Shown piece by piece: positions 9,773 to 20,945 of a DNA stretch of 64,000 nucleotides. The notes beneath the pieces are model-generated. The model was not told where the DNA came from, did no database searches, and saw only the letters and a program-made list of their open reading frames with translations. Positions within the stretch are counted from its first letter, which is position 1; each line of letters begins with the position of its first letter. This stretch comes from Aquilaria yunnanensis. Taxonomy: Eukaryota > Streptophyta > Magnoliopsida > Malvales > Thymelaeaceae. The stretch covers positions 51,954,501-52,018,500 of the forward strand of contig CM077596.1 of NCBI GenBank assembly GCA_039654915.1, read 5' to 3'. The position numbers were made by a program, and so were the translations under genes.

Positions 9773-12549
9773 ATTTTAATTTAAGTTAATTAACTTATTT
9801 TTATTTTTATTTTATTTTATCTAAAATTAATTTCATTTGAATACCAATATTATTTAAATTTAATAATTCATTTGAAAGTAAATTTTCATGATATTGTTAA
9901 TTTTTTATGAATTTATTTTTTTTAATGTCTTAAACTAGATAAATTCATAAAAATTTAGTAAGATTATAAAAATTATATTTTTAATAAATTAGTTTTTAAT
10001 TAAAATTAATTTCAAATAAAAAAAGATGTTCGAGTAAAAATATGTCATTTGTAATCTTTACGTGGTGCCCTGATTTTGCCTTGGCTGCAACTTTTGCCGG
10101 CTCCTGAGTCCTAAGGCGCTGAACAGCCAAGATCTGTTAACTTACACAGTGAACACTTTGTTCCTTCTTCCGTCTATTGTAAAAAATGATGCTATTACGA
10201 GCCATACTTTTGAAGGGCCTAGCCCTAGTAGGCCCACTAGTAGTAGGGCTAATGCCACTTTGGTCATCCAAAATAGTCAGCCCCAGAGTGGGCCTACTTC
10301 TATCTTGGACGATAACTTATGTATTTTGGACTAACCCCCCCTTTCGGGGCTTTTCAATATAGTATCTTTCCAACCGAATAAAAAAAAGGCGTTAACGCGT
10401 TCAATTGTTTTCGGCTTTGGAAAATTGAGTCGAGTCTAGAGAAATCGATTGACTTTTGTGAAACAAACGTAAATTTCTTCGAAAGCACCTTTTTTTCTGT
10501 AACTTTTTCCTTGAGGAAATAAGGTAAGGGGTATATTTAGACAACCCTTCTGTTTTTGCCAATTTGACATTAATCAAAAATTCAAGATATGAGTTGACGT
10601 GAGTCACGGCATATACTTGAATTGAATAAACTTAAGATCTCCCGAAAAAAAAAATTATGATCTTTCTTCTCTTTTTTTTTTGTTTTTTTTGTCATAGATT
10701 TCTTTTCTTCTTTATACTAGTGGAGGCCAGTGGCCCCGGGAATTTTGAAAAAACGTAAATATGGGGTAGTAATTTGATGATTTTGTCAAAAGTTAAGGAT
10801 TGTGTGTGCATTTTGTTCCCCCAAATATTGTAAAAAAATATAAAGATGGGGGGCAATAAGGTAGGCACTGAAGAAAGTAGGGACCCAGTGAGTAGTTATT
10901 CCCTCTACATTAAGAGGATATTCTAACATGGCCTAAATGCACTATTAGTCCTCAAACGTTTCCAACTCGTACGATTTGCTCCTTGATCTTTGAATTAGTG
11001 TGAATTAGTCCCAATTTACAGCTTTACTTAACCGCAACATCGTCTCTCTCCTCCAGGCTCCGCCGACTCTCCTCCAGGCTTGCCCCCCCGAACCAAAAAT
11101 CCTAGTTCTGCCACTGGTGAAGGCTAGCGAAAATCTACTCCAAAAACTGAATACCATTTAAAACTGTATTATGTCCATCCATTCATCATCTGAATAACAT
11201 ATTTTTTATAAAAAAAATCTTTAAAACTGATCGAGTTTTCTTCTAAGAATTATAATTTAAAAGATATTTTCATTGACCTTCTATTATAAAAAATTTGCTT
11301 CCGCGCCTGACCACGACCATGGAAATTTATATGCACCGAAAACAAGCCGACGCTAATGATCAGTTTCAAAGCTACGTTTGGTTTAGCTTCATTCTCAAGC
11401 CAAGTCCTTCCCTGCCTACGTAATAGGCCACCCATAAAAAGAAAATTTCTAAATATATTAGTATATATCATGCGAACCTTTATTTAAAATATTACTAAAT
11501 ATTGAAGGGGAGACATCAAGTAAGTCTTTTTCAAACCTAAACTTACGTCGAGTCGAAGACAAGAATATCTTTATTTAATGAGCTTCAGTTTCTTCAATTC
11601 AGACGAACTTGTATGGTTTAAAATTCATGGACGGTGACCTTATTATGATCATTCTAATATGGTTTCTTACCACAACTAATATCATCTTAAAATCTCCTAA
11701 CTCATAAATCGTATTCTATGCAAGTCTCTTCTATCAATTTCTCCATTATTTTGGATGTAAATTACTTATGTGATACTTTCTACCTTCATAGTAAGACTAG
11801 ACAAAGGTGGAGCCAGAAAATATCTTGGTGGGGCAATCAAAACTAATTTCATGCATTTTTAATGAGTGAGGTCATCACATAAAATTTTCTAGGGCCATAA
11901 TGAATATTTTTTAAAATACCATACACCAATTACATATTTTTTCAAACTTTTTTAAAAGACCATACGCCAATTACATATTTTTTTCTAAAATTGAGTGGTG
12001 ACAACTACAACTAGTCACGAGTATATGGCGCCGCCCTTAGGACTAGGTCCCAAACTGCCACGCAGTCTCTTCCTTCATAATAATGAATATATGTATTTAA
12101 AGAACAAGAAACTTCAAGTTAAAATTGATACAAATAAATAATCATAAGAACTTAACATGTAATTTAGCCCAAAATCATCTTCTTCCCCAATTTTCTCCCT
12201 TTGTCCAACCCCTCATCCCTCTCCTTTGCCCTTTGGTCCGACATCACTTTGGCCAGAGCAAGCCTCAACTAGCTGCTCTACTCCCTCTCAAATACCACCC
12301 AAAATGTCAACGAATTCCTCAACACTACAACCAGCGCCACCTAAAATTCCTCCTTGCTCTACAGCCATTTCCTCTCCTAAGGGGACGACCCACCAAGATC
12401 TGTCAAACTGACATAGACCATTTGGAGGGTTATCAAGACAAAGGCAAAGCTTAGAGAATGAAGCTACAAAGATTCACATAGATGAATTTCATCTTTTCTT
12501 TTCTTGTACATCTAGTCACTTTTACACACTAGTAAATCTATTAGGCATA
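9773..12549. other. Non-coding and degenerate repeat interval
   Basis: Very A+T-rich at 9773-10030, then mixed sequence. A 61-residue plus frame at 10149-10334 (Ser/Pro-rich, PSPSRPTSSRAN) and a 109-residue plus frame at 12125-12454 (Pro/Gln/Leu-rich) have no recognisable domain. The end of the latter shares a GAGGGTTAT...AAAGGCA segment with about 39410-39435, so both are probably decayed repeats. Confidence 0.4.
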
Positions 12550-12554
12550 TCCCT
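12550..12554. other. 5' target site duplication (TCCCT)
   Basis: TCCCT directly precedes the 5' LTR and is repeated exactly after the 3' LTR at 33046-33050. A 5-bp duplication is usual for gypsy integration. Confidence 0.93.
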
Positions 12555-13063
12555 TGTTGACACCCAATTTCGTCCGGCCATTAAAATAATTTTAAAAAAA
12601 TTTAAATAAAAAAAATTAAATAAAAAATGTATTATTATTATTGTTATTATTATTACTAATTTTTTTTTTTTAATTAGTTTAAAATATATTTTTGTTTTGT
12701 TTTGTGAAGATTTGATATATTTGTGTATATGTGTATGTTTGAAAGAAAAAAAAGAAAAACTCCATAAAAATGACAAAATTTAAAAGTTTGAGGTAAAAAT
12801 GACAAAATTAAGAAGTTTCAGGCAAAATTGACAAATTCTGAAAGTTTCAGGAGCATTTGGCAGTTTGTCACATAAAATTTTGAGCCTGCCGACGTTTTTG
12901 TCTCAAATTGACAGAAAACGACAAAATTGTCAAAATCAGAAGCTTCAGGAACTTATCCAGAGGCTGAGAGACGTAAAGGACTAAAACTGTCATTTTACCA
13001 ATTTAAGAGATAAGTTTGAAATTTTTTATTAATTTATCCATCAACAGTTCAGCTAAACTTCCT

Positions 13064-13073
13064 CTATAAATAG
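13064..13073 (+). promoter_or_regulatory. TATA box of the 5' LTR
   Basis: CTATAAATAG follows a T/A-rich U3 region and precedes a C-rich start region (GCCCCCCAAATTTTGTGCTG), so transcription probably starts near 13095. The same box is at 29861-29870 in the 3' LTR. Confidence 0.7.
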
Positions 13074-13239
13074 CCCCCCAAATTTTGTGCTGAACACAGA
13101 AAAAAATAGCAAAAAAACTTAGAGCTCCGTTTTAAAAAAAAATAAAATTACAGCCCTTAGCCCCTAGCCCTCTTCACTTCTTCCCCAGAAAGCCAAAATT
13201 TTTCTCTTCTGATTCCGTCTCTCTCTCTCTCTCCTCACC

Positions 13240-13560
13240 CCCACGCCACCGCCGCCGTGCCCCACGCCGTCGCCGCCTGCCGCCGTCCCGTCGCCGTGCT
13301 GCCTCACCGCCGCCGCCGTGCCCCACGCCGTCGTCCGCCGCCCTGCCCGCCGCCGTCCCTTCCTTTTCTCTCCTTCTTTTTCTCTCCCTCCGCCCCCGCC
13401 GTGCTCGCCGTCCGCCGCCCTGCCCGTCTCCGCTCCAGACGCCGCGCCAGCGCCGCCGTCTCCACCGCGCCTGCAGCCCCCAGCCCTTCCTCTTCCTCCT
13501 CTGTGCACAGCCACCCCCCCCCCCCCCCTTTGCGCCCGACGCGTCCGTCTTCCTGAGAGT
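13240..13560. other. GC-rich low-complexity LTR leader
   Basis: CCGCCGCC-type repeats preceded by a (TC)n run. Long open frames appear on both strands only because of the high GC content; they encode Pro/Ala or Gly/Arg low-complexity strings. The same block is in the 3' LTR at about 30035-30350. It probably forms a structured leader RNA. Confidence 0.6.
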
Positions 13561-15886
13561 TCAAAATCCAATTTTTAGGGTAAAATCCCTATTTAGTTCA
13601 TTAACTTTTCAATCTGTTTCACTTTGATCACTAACCTTTTTCTTTTGTCTTTGCAGAAAACTAATTAACTCTTTTAATTATTTATTTATTTATTTATTTG
13701 TTTATTATTGTTATTATTACTAACCTTCTTTTTTATTGTTGTTATTAACAACTAATCCATCTAACTTACTAACCATCTAACTTTTATTGTTATTATTATT
13801 ATTATTATTATTAATTGTTAACATAACTTATTTTTATTGTTACTAACAACTAACTTGCTAACTTTTATTTTTTGTTATTAACATCTAACTTTAATTAAAC
13901 TTGGCTAACTTTTATTTATTGTTGTTAATTAATTAACTTAATTAAACTTGGCTAACTTTTTATTATTGTTGTTAATTAATCAACTTAATTAAACTTGGCT
14001 AACTTTTATTATTGTTGTTAATTAATTGACTTAATTAAACTTGGCTAATTTTTATTATTGTTGTTAATTGTTAATCTAACTTTACTAACTTTGTTAATTA
14101 TTATTATTATTATTGTGTTATTAAAGTGGATGGCCAAAAAGCCCCACTTTATTATTATTAATTTTCCTTTATTTACTTTATATAATTTTTAGGTGGTTAA
14201 ATTTATTTTCACTTAATTCACCTTTACCCATCAATAATAAATAAGTAAATGAGTAAAATAAAAAATAAAAATTAAAAGAAGATTCTTTTATGTGAAAAAT
14301 CATTTTTAAAAGCTAACTATCTTTTATTATTTTAAAACATAACTTTTTATTCCTTTTATTAGAATTATTAAACAAACATAATTAAATAATTCCAAAAATA
14401 CAAATCAATTCTGTTTTTAAATATATCTTTAAAGTAATAATAATTAAAAATTCAATAAAAATTCAATAAAATTATAATTAAAATTAATAATTAATTAAAT
14501 AATTAAATTTAAAAAAAAATTAAAAATCCATGACCAAATGATCCGTCAGGATCCATGGCTTGGAATTATTTTTTAAAAAAAGTATATAAATAATTTATTT
14601 TCTTTATTAAAAATAAAAACTTTGGACTAATATATTAATTATTAAAATATAACTTTTTAATTTTCTTTATTAATAAAAAGAATAAAAAGAGTAAAATTTT
14701 TGGGTTAATATTATTCAGTAATATTTTGCTTATTTCTTTCAAAATAATGAAAAGACATAACTTTTTGTTTCCTTTATAAAAGTCTTAGTCAAATGATTTC
14801 AAAAAAAAATAACAAAAATAAATAAATAAATAAATAATAATTGAATTTCTCTTAAATATATTTTCAGAGATATAAATTAAAATTAAAAAAAAAATCTTTC
14901 ATCAAACAAAGAAGAATATAAAAATAAAAATATCAAGACTTTTGTTTTAAAATACATATAAATTTTTGGTTAAATAATCTTTTTTAGATATCAAAACTTT
15001 TTCCTCTTTTGTTTAAAATATACATATAAATTTTTGTTTTTTTTTTTTGTTTAAACAATTAATTTTGGTTAATCTTTTACCAAAACAAAATAAAACAAAA
15101 TAAAATATTAAGATTTTTCTTTTATGTTTGAAATATACATATAAATTTTTATTTCCTTAATTAAATATTGATTGAATAATTGATTTTTGATTCACCTTTT
15201 ATCAAATAAAATATTAAGATTTTTCTTTTAAATACATATAATTTTTTTTTGGTTGAATAAATAAGATCTTGATTTAATAATTTTTCTTTTTAGTTTATCT
15301 TTTATTAAATAAAAAGAACAAACATAACATAAAATATAAATCTTTCTTGATTAATTTATTCCTTCTTTTTGAATAAACATAAAATAAATCTCAAAATTTT
15401 TTTAAAGTTTTTATTACTTTTTAATTCCTTTATAAATTAAGTATTTATTTAAATAATAAATACCCTTCATTAAACAAGATAAAAAGAAAAAGAAAAGAAA
15501 GATAAGAAAAAGAAAAGAAAGATAAGAAAAGAAAGATAAGAAAAAGATAATAAAGATAAGAAAGATAAGATAAGATAAGAAAGATAAGAAAGAAAAGAAA
15601 GAAAAGAAAGAAAAATATAGAAAATAAAAATTTTTAGATTATTAATGAATCTAAAAATTCTATAACAAAAAGAATTACGAAATTAGTAATTAAACTAATA
15701 ATTAATTCCATAAAAATAAGAATTAAATAATTAACTATAAATTAAATCAACTTACATATCCGGATGATCCGTCAGGATCTGCGGTTTAAAAAAAATATCA
15801 CCCTTTTAATTAAATAAATTAAATAAAAAAAAAAGATAAAAATCCATATTTACAATATGGATTAAATTATTTAAAAGTTCACCAAA

Positions 15887-15976
15887 TTCCGTGTCCAAAT
15901 GACTCGGCAGAGTCCATGGTTCGGAATCAAAAATCTTCCGTGTCCAAATGACTCGGCAGAGTCCATGGTTCGGAAG
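15887..15976. repeat. Tandem 49-bp repeat inside the LTR, two copies
   Basis: TTCCGTGTCCAAATGACTCG... ending CATGGTTCGGAA is repeated at 15887 and 15936. Related motifs occur at about 14530 and 15762. Each copy has inverted elements (GACTCGGCAGAGTC), so it can form a hairpin. Confidence 0.8.
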
Positions 15977-16252
15977 TATAAAATTTCATACAAATTAATT
16001 AATTTAAAAATCCACATTTCGACTAATCCAGTTAAAATTTCTAATTTTGAAAATTAACTGAGAATTATTTAAAAGCAAAGCAAAACAAAATTAAAATCAA
16101 CTAAGGTGCCAATTTTTGGGCGTTTTAACAAAGTTGTTTTAACGTAACCGTACTCCCGATCCCCGAACTCTCGCAGACCAATTTTAAGGTGACCAATCGA
16201 CCTAAGAAAACTGATTGGTGGCGACTCCCGAAAACCCGACGTTGCCACAGCT

Positions 16253-16274
16253 TGGCGACTCCGCTGGGGACTCG
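16253..16274 (+). other. Primer-binding site (Arg-tRNA type)
   Basis: Three bases after the LTR the sequence reads TGGCGACTCCGC and then TGGGGAC. The first 12 bases complement the 3' end of plant tRNA-Arg(ACG), including its CCA. Ogre elements are known for Arg-tRNA primers. Confidence 0.8.
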
Positions 16275-17000
16275 ACGTTAGTGAGTCGAGCCTAAAGTTG
16301 ATTTGTTTTAATTTACTTTGCTTATTATGTGGATTTTTATATGCTATATTTACTTAGCGAAAACATGCATTATGGATTCACAATATGAAGCTCTATACCC
16401 AAGCTTACTTAAATCGAACACGATTCTTTCTAAGCGGAATTGGTGTTGTTGTCCTTGTGAGGCCATGGTCTCCAAGCCTTCACCGGTTTCAAAGTAGCAA
16501 AGTAGTGTATTGCCTTCTGAGACGGTTAGTCTCTGCATGGGCCCACGAAAAGCTACGACTCGAATTAATCCATTCCTTACATTAACCCTAGAGGGTAAGG
16601 AATCGGGCCGTCACTATAATTTAGTGACGGGATTCGGGAACTATCCCTTGCCTTTTTGATAAGCCACCTTATGCATATAGAACTCCCCACTTAACCATAG
16701 AACTAACCATAGTATTCCTCCCATTTACCAACGCCATAAGCATATCCTTGTTATACTGTGTTGTTGCTCTACACTTTTATTTTCGTATTTATGGTTTTAA
16801 CTCATTTTTCCATAATAGTTCATGAGTTGTTAATTGCTATTTAAGTTATTAATAAACTTATCTTTCTTTTGTTATACTTCTGTTTTGTGCAAATATTCTT
16901 CATGCATCAAAACCACGCATCAAACTATGCTAACTTTTTGGTCTTTTTAATAACAACTAAAAGTCTTGAAGTTCCATGATATTGGATAAGCAAACTCACT
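16275..17000. other. Untranslated leader between primer site and gag
   Basis: No coding frame of note. Ogre elements usually have an additional ORF1 in this region; it is missing here. Overlapping 60-residue frames at 16350-16585 on both strands are not supported. Confidence 0.5.
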
Positions 17001-17299
17001 CATTGCATGCATTCCATTACATTAATCACGTGCATATAAAGTCTGATAAAAATAATCTCATTGCATGCATTTCATTACATCAATCACACGCATATAAAAT
17101 CTGATAAAAACATAATCTCATTGCATACATCCATTACATTAATCACGTGCATATAAAGTCTGATAAAAACATAATCTCGTTGCATACATCCATTACATCA
17201 ATCACGTGTATACAAAGTCTGATAAAAACATAATCTCATTTTTCCTACATGCATCCATTGCATCAATCACATACACATAGGATCTAATAAAATATATCT
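17001..17299. repeat. Five imperfect 58-60-bp tandem repeats in the leader
   Basis: Units read CATTGCATGCATTCCATTAC, then a short A/T stretch and ATCACGTGCATATAAA, then GTCTGATAAAAA. The first four copies agree closely and the fifth is diverged. Each has a TGCATGCA or TGCATACA element and most a CACGTG-like core. The position just 5' of gag would suit an RNA packaging or translation signal, but that is inference. Confidence 0.8.
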
Positions 17300-17362
17300 T
17301 ACTTTTAAAAGGATAAAATTGGACCTCGACACCGATATTCAATTCGGCTCCAAATAAGATTA

Positions 17363-19561
17363 ATGGCAGAACAAATCGAAGGACATCTCATAAAGATAGA
17401 GTCCAAGATAGAAAGTATGGCCGAACAAATGAGACAATTGATCGAGCTAATCAAGGCGAAAGCAATTCAAGAAGCACAAGTTCAGCCACCCATGACAGAA
17501 AGAGAAATGGTCACTTTGTTTGTCCAGACACTGAAGTACCTATATTATGACGAACTCATTGGCAATTCGGCAACTAATTTTTCTAACATTGTCATGTCTG
17601 GAGAAAGAATCGAGCATGAGATTAGGACTGGGAATATTGCTGAATCCTTTAATAATCCTATGAAAAGAGGAGGACCATCCAGAAGAAAAGATGACGAAGT
17701 ACAACAAATAGGACGCGGAAGAAGGATTCCCCTCGTGGATACGGTGGCTATCGGACCTCGCCTATCCTATTTTGCCAATGGGCCCGATAATTACCTTCCA
17801 AATAGGCCCAATGATTATCCTCTAAATAGGCCCAATGATTATCCTCTGAATAGGCCCAATAATTATCCTCCAAATAGGCCCAATGATTATCCTTCCAATA
17901 GGCCCAACAATTATCCTTTTAACAGACCTAATCAGTCATGGCCACCTGCTCCTACTCCTCCAGTACCTGCACCAAGACCAAGAGAAGTTTTCACACCAAT
18001 TTCCATGACTTATACTGAGTTATACCCAAAACTCATCGAAAGACAATTTATCCGTCCAATTCCTACAAAGCCATTCAAACCCCCATATCCAAGGTGGTAT
18101 GACCCTAACATTACCTGCCCATATCATGATGGCGTTCCAGGCCATGGCTTGGAAAACTGCATGGCATTGAAGCGTATAGTTCAACAATTAATCGAGTCAA
18201 AGTGGTTGGACTTTTCCGATGAACCAAACGTCACTCACAATCCATTGCCGCCTCATCAAGCAAAACCAGTCAATATGATAGAAGAACACCAGCCGATAAA
18301 GAAGTCAGTCAACGATATCATAACCCCTCTTAAGCATGTATATTCATGCCTTCTAAAAGAAGGGGTTATCATCCGGAAGTCTTCTTTTAAACATGAAGAA
18401 GTCAAAGATGAGGACTGGTGTGACTTTCATGGCAGTAAAAGTCATTCTATCCAAGAATGCTCAGAATTCCGTGAAAGTCTACAAAGGCTCATGGACTCAT
18501 CCCAACTCATCATTTCTACGTCGGATAAAGATGATGATGTAAATGTGATCACTAAAAAACGGGAAGTCAATGCTACGCCAAAACCACTAGTTATACCAAT
18601 TTCAAAATCTATTGTCAAGCCTTTAAGAACTCGAGTCCCGAGGTCATTCCTCTACAAATCAGACAAGGCTGTTCCATGGAGCCATGATTACACTTCCAAC
18701 ATCACATCAACTCCGTTAGAAGTTAGGAGTATGACTAGAAGTGGTCCATGTTACTCTCCAGAACAAATGTACAAGCTTCGACAAGATAAGAACGTCACAG
18801 ACCCAACAAGTGAGCCTCTAGATACAGATACATCTAAAGAGCAAAAGATGTCTCAAGAGGTGACAGATGAACAAACTACTGAGTTCCTCAAACTCATGAA
18901 GCAAAGTGAGTACAGTGCCGTGGAGCAGTTAAACCACCTGCCAACAAAGATCTCCATACTTTCACTACTCATAAGCTCTGATGCTCATCGAGAAACCCTC
19001 CTCAAAGTCTTGAATAAGGCCTATGTTGAGCCAGATATTTCAGTGAATAATTTTGACCACCTCGTCAACAACATCACCGCACAGAATTTCATCACATTCA
19101 CTGACGATGAGATACCAGCAGAAGGAAGGGGTCACTCTAAGGCTCTATATATTTCGGTTAAATACAAAGATCGAACTATGACTAGAGTTATTGTTGATAA
19201 TGGGTCAGCTCTAAACATAATGCCAATTGAGACCTTACACAAGTTTGGTATAGACTCATCATACCTCAACTACAGTCATATCACTATTCAAGCATTTGAC
19301 GGGACGAATAGAAATGTCGTCGGAAAAATAGAGCTGCCAATAGAGATCGGCCCTTGTGTCTTTCATATCACATTCCAAGTTATGGACATTAATCCTTCTT
19401 ATACTTGTCTGTTGGGAAGACCATGGATTCATATGGCCGGAGCAATTCCCTCCTCATTACACCAAAAAATGAAATTCATTTTTGAAGGAAAGTTAATCAC
19501 AGTCTTTGCTGAAGAAGGCATTCTGCTATCATCTATATCAATAGTAGCAAAGGCCAAGTGA
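17363..19561 (+). CDS. Gag-protease polyprotein of the 20.5-kb element (Gag core deleted)
   Basis: 732 residues with no stop. Residues 1-45 form a short coiled coil (MAEQIEGH...). They join directly to VQPPMTEREMVTLFVQTL, which in Tat Gag proteins lies after the roughly 200-residue retrotransposon Gag core; that core is absent. Residues about 139-190 are seven or so NRPNxYPx repeats. Two zinc knuckles of CHHC type lie at 252-266 (CPYHDGVPGHGLENC) and 353-366 (CDFHGSKSHSIQEC). A retroviral-type aspartic protease follows, with active site VDNGSALN around Asp612 and the conserved LLGRPWIH flap-side motif near 687. DNGS instead of DTG/DSG is common in Tat proteases. Translation ends at TGA 19559-19561 with no fused reverse transcriptase. 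ATG 17363 follows the leader repeats and is the first in frame. Confidence 0.9.
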   Translation: MAEQIEGHLIKIESKIESMAEQMRQLIELIKAKAIQEAQVQPPMTEREMVTLFVQTLKYLYYDELIGNSATNFSNIVMSGERIEHEIRTGNIAESFNNPMKRGGPSRRKDDEVQQIGRGRRIPLVDTVAIGPRLSYFANGPDNYLPNRPNDYPLNRPNDYPLNRPNNYPPNRPNDYPSNRPNNYPFNRPNQSWPPAPTPPVPAPRPREVFTPISMTYTELYPKLIERQFIRPIPTKPFKPPYPRWYDPNITCPYHDGVPGHGLENCMALKRIVQQLIESKWLDFSDEPNVTHNPLPPHQAKPVNMIEEHQPIKKSVNDIITPLKHVYSCLLKEGVIIRKSSFKHEEVKDEDWCDFHGSKSHSIQECSEFRESLQRLMDSSQLIISTSDKDDDVNVITKKREVNATPKPLVIPISKSIVKPLRTRVPRSFLYKSDKAVPWSHDYTSNITSTPLEVRSMTRSGPCYSPEQMYKLRQDKNVTDPTSEPLDTDTSKEQKMSQEVTDEQTTEFLKLMKQSEYSAVEQLNHLPTKISILSLLISSDAHRETLLKVLNKAYVEPDISVNNFDHLVNNITAQNFITFTDDEIPAEGRGHSKALYISVKYKDRTMTRVIVDNGSALNIMPIETLHKFGIDSSYLNYSHITIQAFDGTNRNVVGKIELPIEIGPCVFHITFQVMDINPSYTCLLGRPWIHMAGAIPSSLHQKMKFIFEGKLITVFAEEGILLSSISIVAKAK
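17776..17935 (+). repeat. In-frame 24-bp coding repeats (NRPNDYPL-like)
   Basis: AATAGGCCCAATGATTATCC-like units are repeated about seven times, giving an Asn/Arg/Pro/Tyr-rich linker in Gag. Neighbouring units are almost identical, so they are recent slippage or unequal-crossover products. Confidence 0.85.
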
Positions 19562-20470
19562 CCTTCTCTTCCAAGTTGGTGTGACCCAAATCCCAAATGT
19601 AACTGAAAAGTCTGTGGTGCTGAAACTCAAGGTCCAACAGTTGGTCGAGTCTAAGTTGCGAGGCCATGATGTGATTGATAATTGAAAGTGAAGATTTTGA
19701 GCTGGAATTACATTGATTTTGGAAGGGCTCCAAGTCAGATCTGACCTAACAGTCCGCATACATTTTCGAATGACAGGGAATCCTTTGAATAAACTTGTAT
19801 CTTTGAAAGCTTGGAAAAGTAATCTAATAGTAAAAATCTCCTAGATTTAGTCCAGAATCTAGGGTGTAGTCTTTGTTAGATGGACACCTGGTATTCTTTC
19901 TGGTACAACAAAAAGATGTAATGCGTGCATTCTACTACTTTCCATTTTTACACTCTTTGCCATTATACTATCTATTATTGCCATCACACTTTACTTTTTG
20001 ACAACTGGTAATTCTTTTTGTTCTCTAACAAAAAGATGTTACGTGTACATTATACCACTTTTTAATTCCATTATTACATCTACATATTGTACCAATTTTT
20101 ACCAAAAATTCAATTATTACACCTACACATTCTATCACTTCTTACCAAAAATTCTGTTTTTACATCCATCTCTCACTCCTTTCCATTATACTATCCATTA
20201 TTGCTATCATACTTTGCTTTCTAAATGATACTACTCGTGGGTGAAATTGAAAGATAAGGAAGATTTGATAGTGGTAATCTAGAAAGTACTACTAAATCTA
20301 GCAAGAATGATTTCATATGTTGCACCCCAACTCTTAAAAAAAAAAAATTCACAGTGGTTATCAACATCCTTGCAAGAAGTCCAGGATTAACTTCCAAAGA
20401 AGTTAGCTCTCATATTAAATGACTTCAGTGGCCTCCCAATTCTCACAAATGCTCAATACAAAAAAAAAAT
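19562..20470. other. Non-coding interval after gag-pro
   Basis: No pol motifs in any frame. Two imperfect copies (about 19890 and 20000) share an ACAAAAAGATGT-type core followed by similar TACCACTT/TACTACTTT sequence, so this stretch is also repeat-built. Confidence 0.5.
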
Positions 20471-20476
20471 TCTCAG

Positions 20477-20945
20477 TTTTCCACAACACAAATTCCAACA
20501 AAGGAAAGAAGTTCCTCCCTTCCATCAAAAGCCATTAAAGAGAAAATCCAAACAAGAAAAAAAAAATCCAAAAAAAAAAAAAAGAGACTGAGAAGCAAAT
20601 AAAGCCACTTGAGTCATCTTACTTCAAGAAGGCTATGATCTCGGTTCTCCATAACACAAACTCCAAAAAAAAAAAGGGAAAAAGTTCATCCCTTCCATCA
20701 AAAAGCCAACAAGGGAAAATTCAAAACCAAAAAAAGCGAGACTGAGAGCAAACACAAGCAAGTAAGGCCACTTGAATCATCTCATTTCAAGAAGGCTATG
20801 ATCTCGGTTCTCTGTAACAAAAACTCCGAAAAGGAAAAAGTTCATCTCTTCCACCAAAAAGCCAACAAGGGAAAATTCAAAACCAAAAAGAACTGAGAAC
20901 AAGCACGAGCAAGCAAGGCCACTTGAGTCATCTCACTTCAAGAGA
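20477..20945. repeat. Three imperfect tandem repeats of about 160 bp
   Basis: Each unit has CACAAACTCCAA-like sequence, an A-run, AAGTTC...TTCCA, AAAGCCAACAAGGGAAAA, GACTGAGA, then GGCCACTTGA...CATCTC and TTCAAGAAGGCTATGATCTC. Copies begin near 20477, 20626 and 20788. Poly-A runs at 20560-20585 and 20985-21010 lie in or next to the array. Confidence 0.7.

Larger units (their letters stand above)
12555..16249 (+). repeat. 5' LTR (3.7 kb)
   Basis: Begins TGTTGACACCC and ends CGTTGCCACA. It matches 29350-33045 across its full length. By eye I see four substitutions (near 12800, 13475, 15245 and 16132) and a few homopolymer length changes. It contains a TATA box at 13064-13073, a GC-rich leader at 13240-13560, many TTATTA and GTTAATTAA-type repeats at 13680-14100, a purine-rich GATAAGAAA block at about 15480-15615, and a repeated ATGAYYCGKCAGRRTC-type motif (about 14530, 15762, 15900 and 15950). 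Confidence 0.95.

Noticed and set aside
13164..13578. Long open frames on both strands (and again at 29961-30422)
   Set aside because: Low-complexity Pro/Ala and Gly/Arg strings caused by GC-rich repeats of the LTR leader; present in several frames at once.
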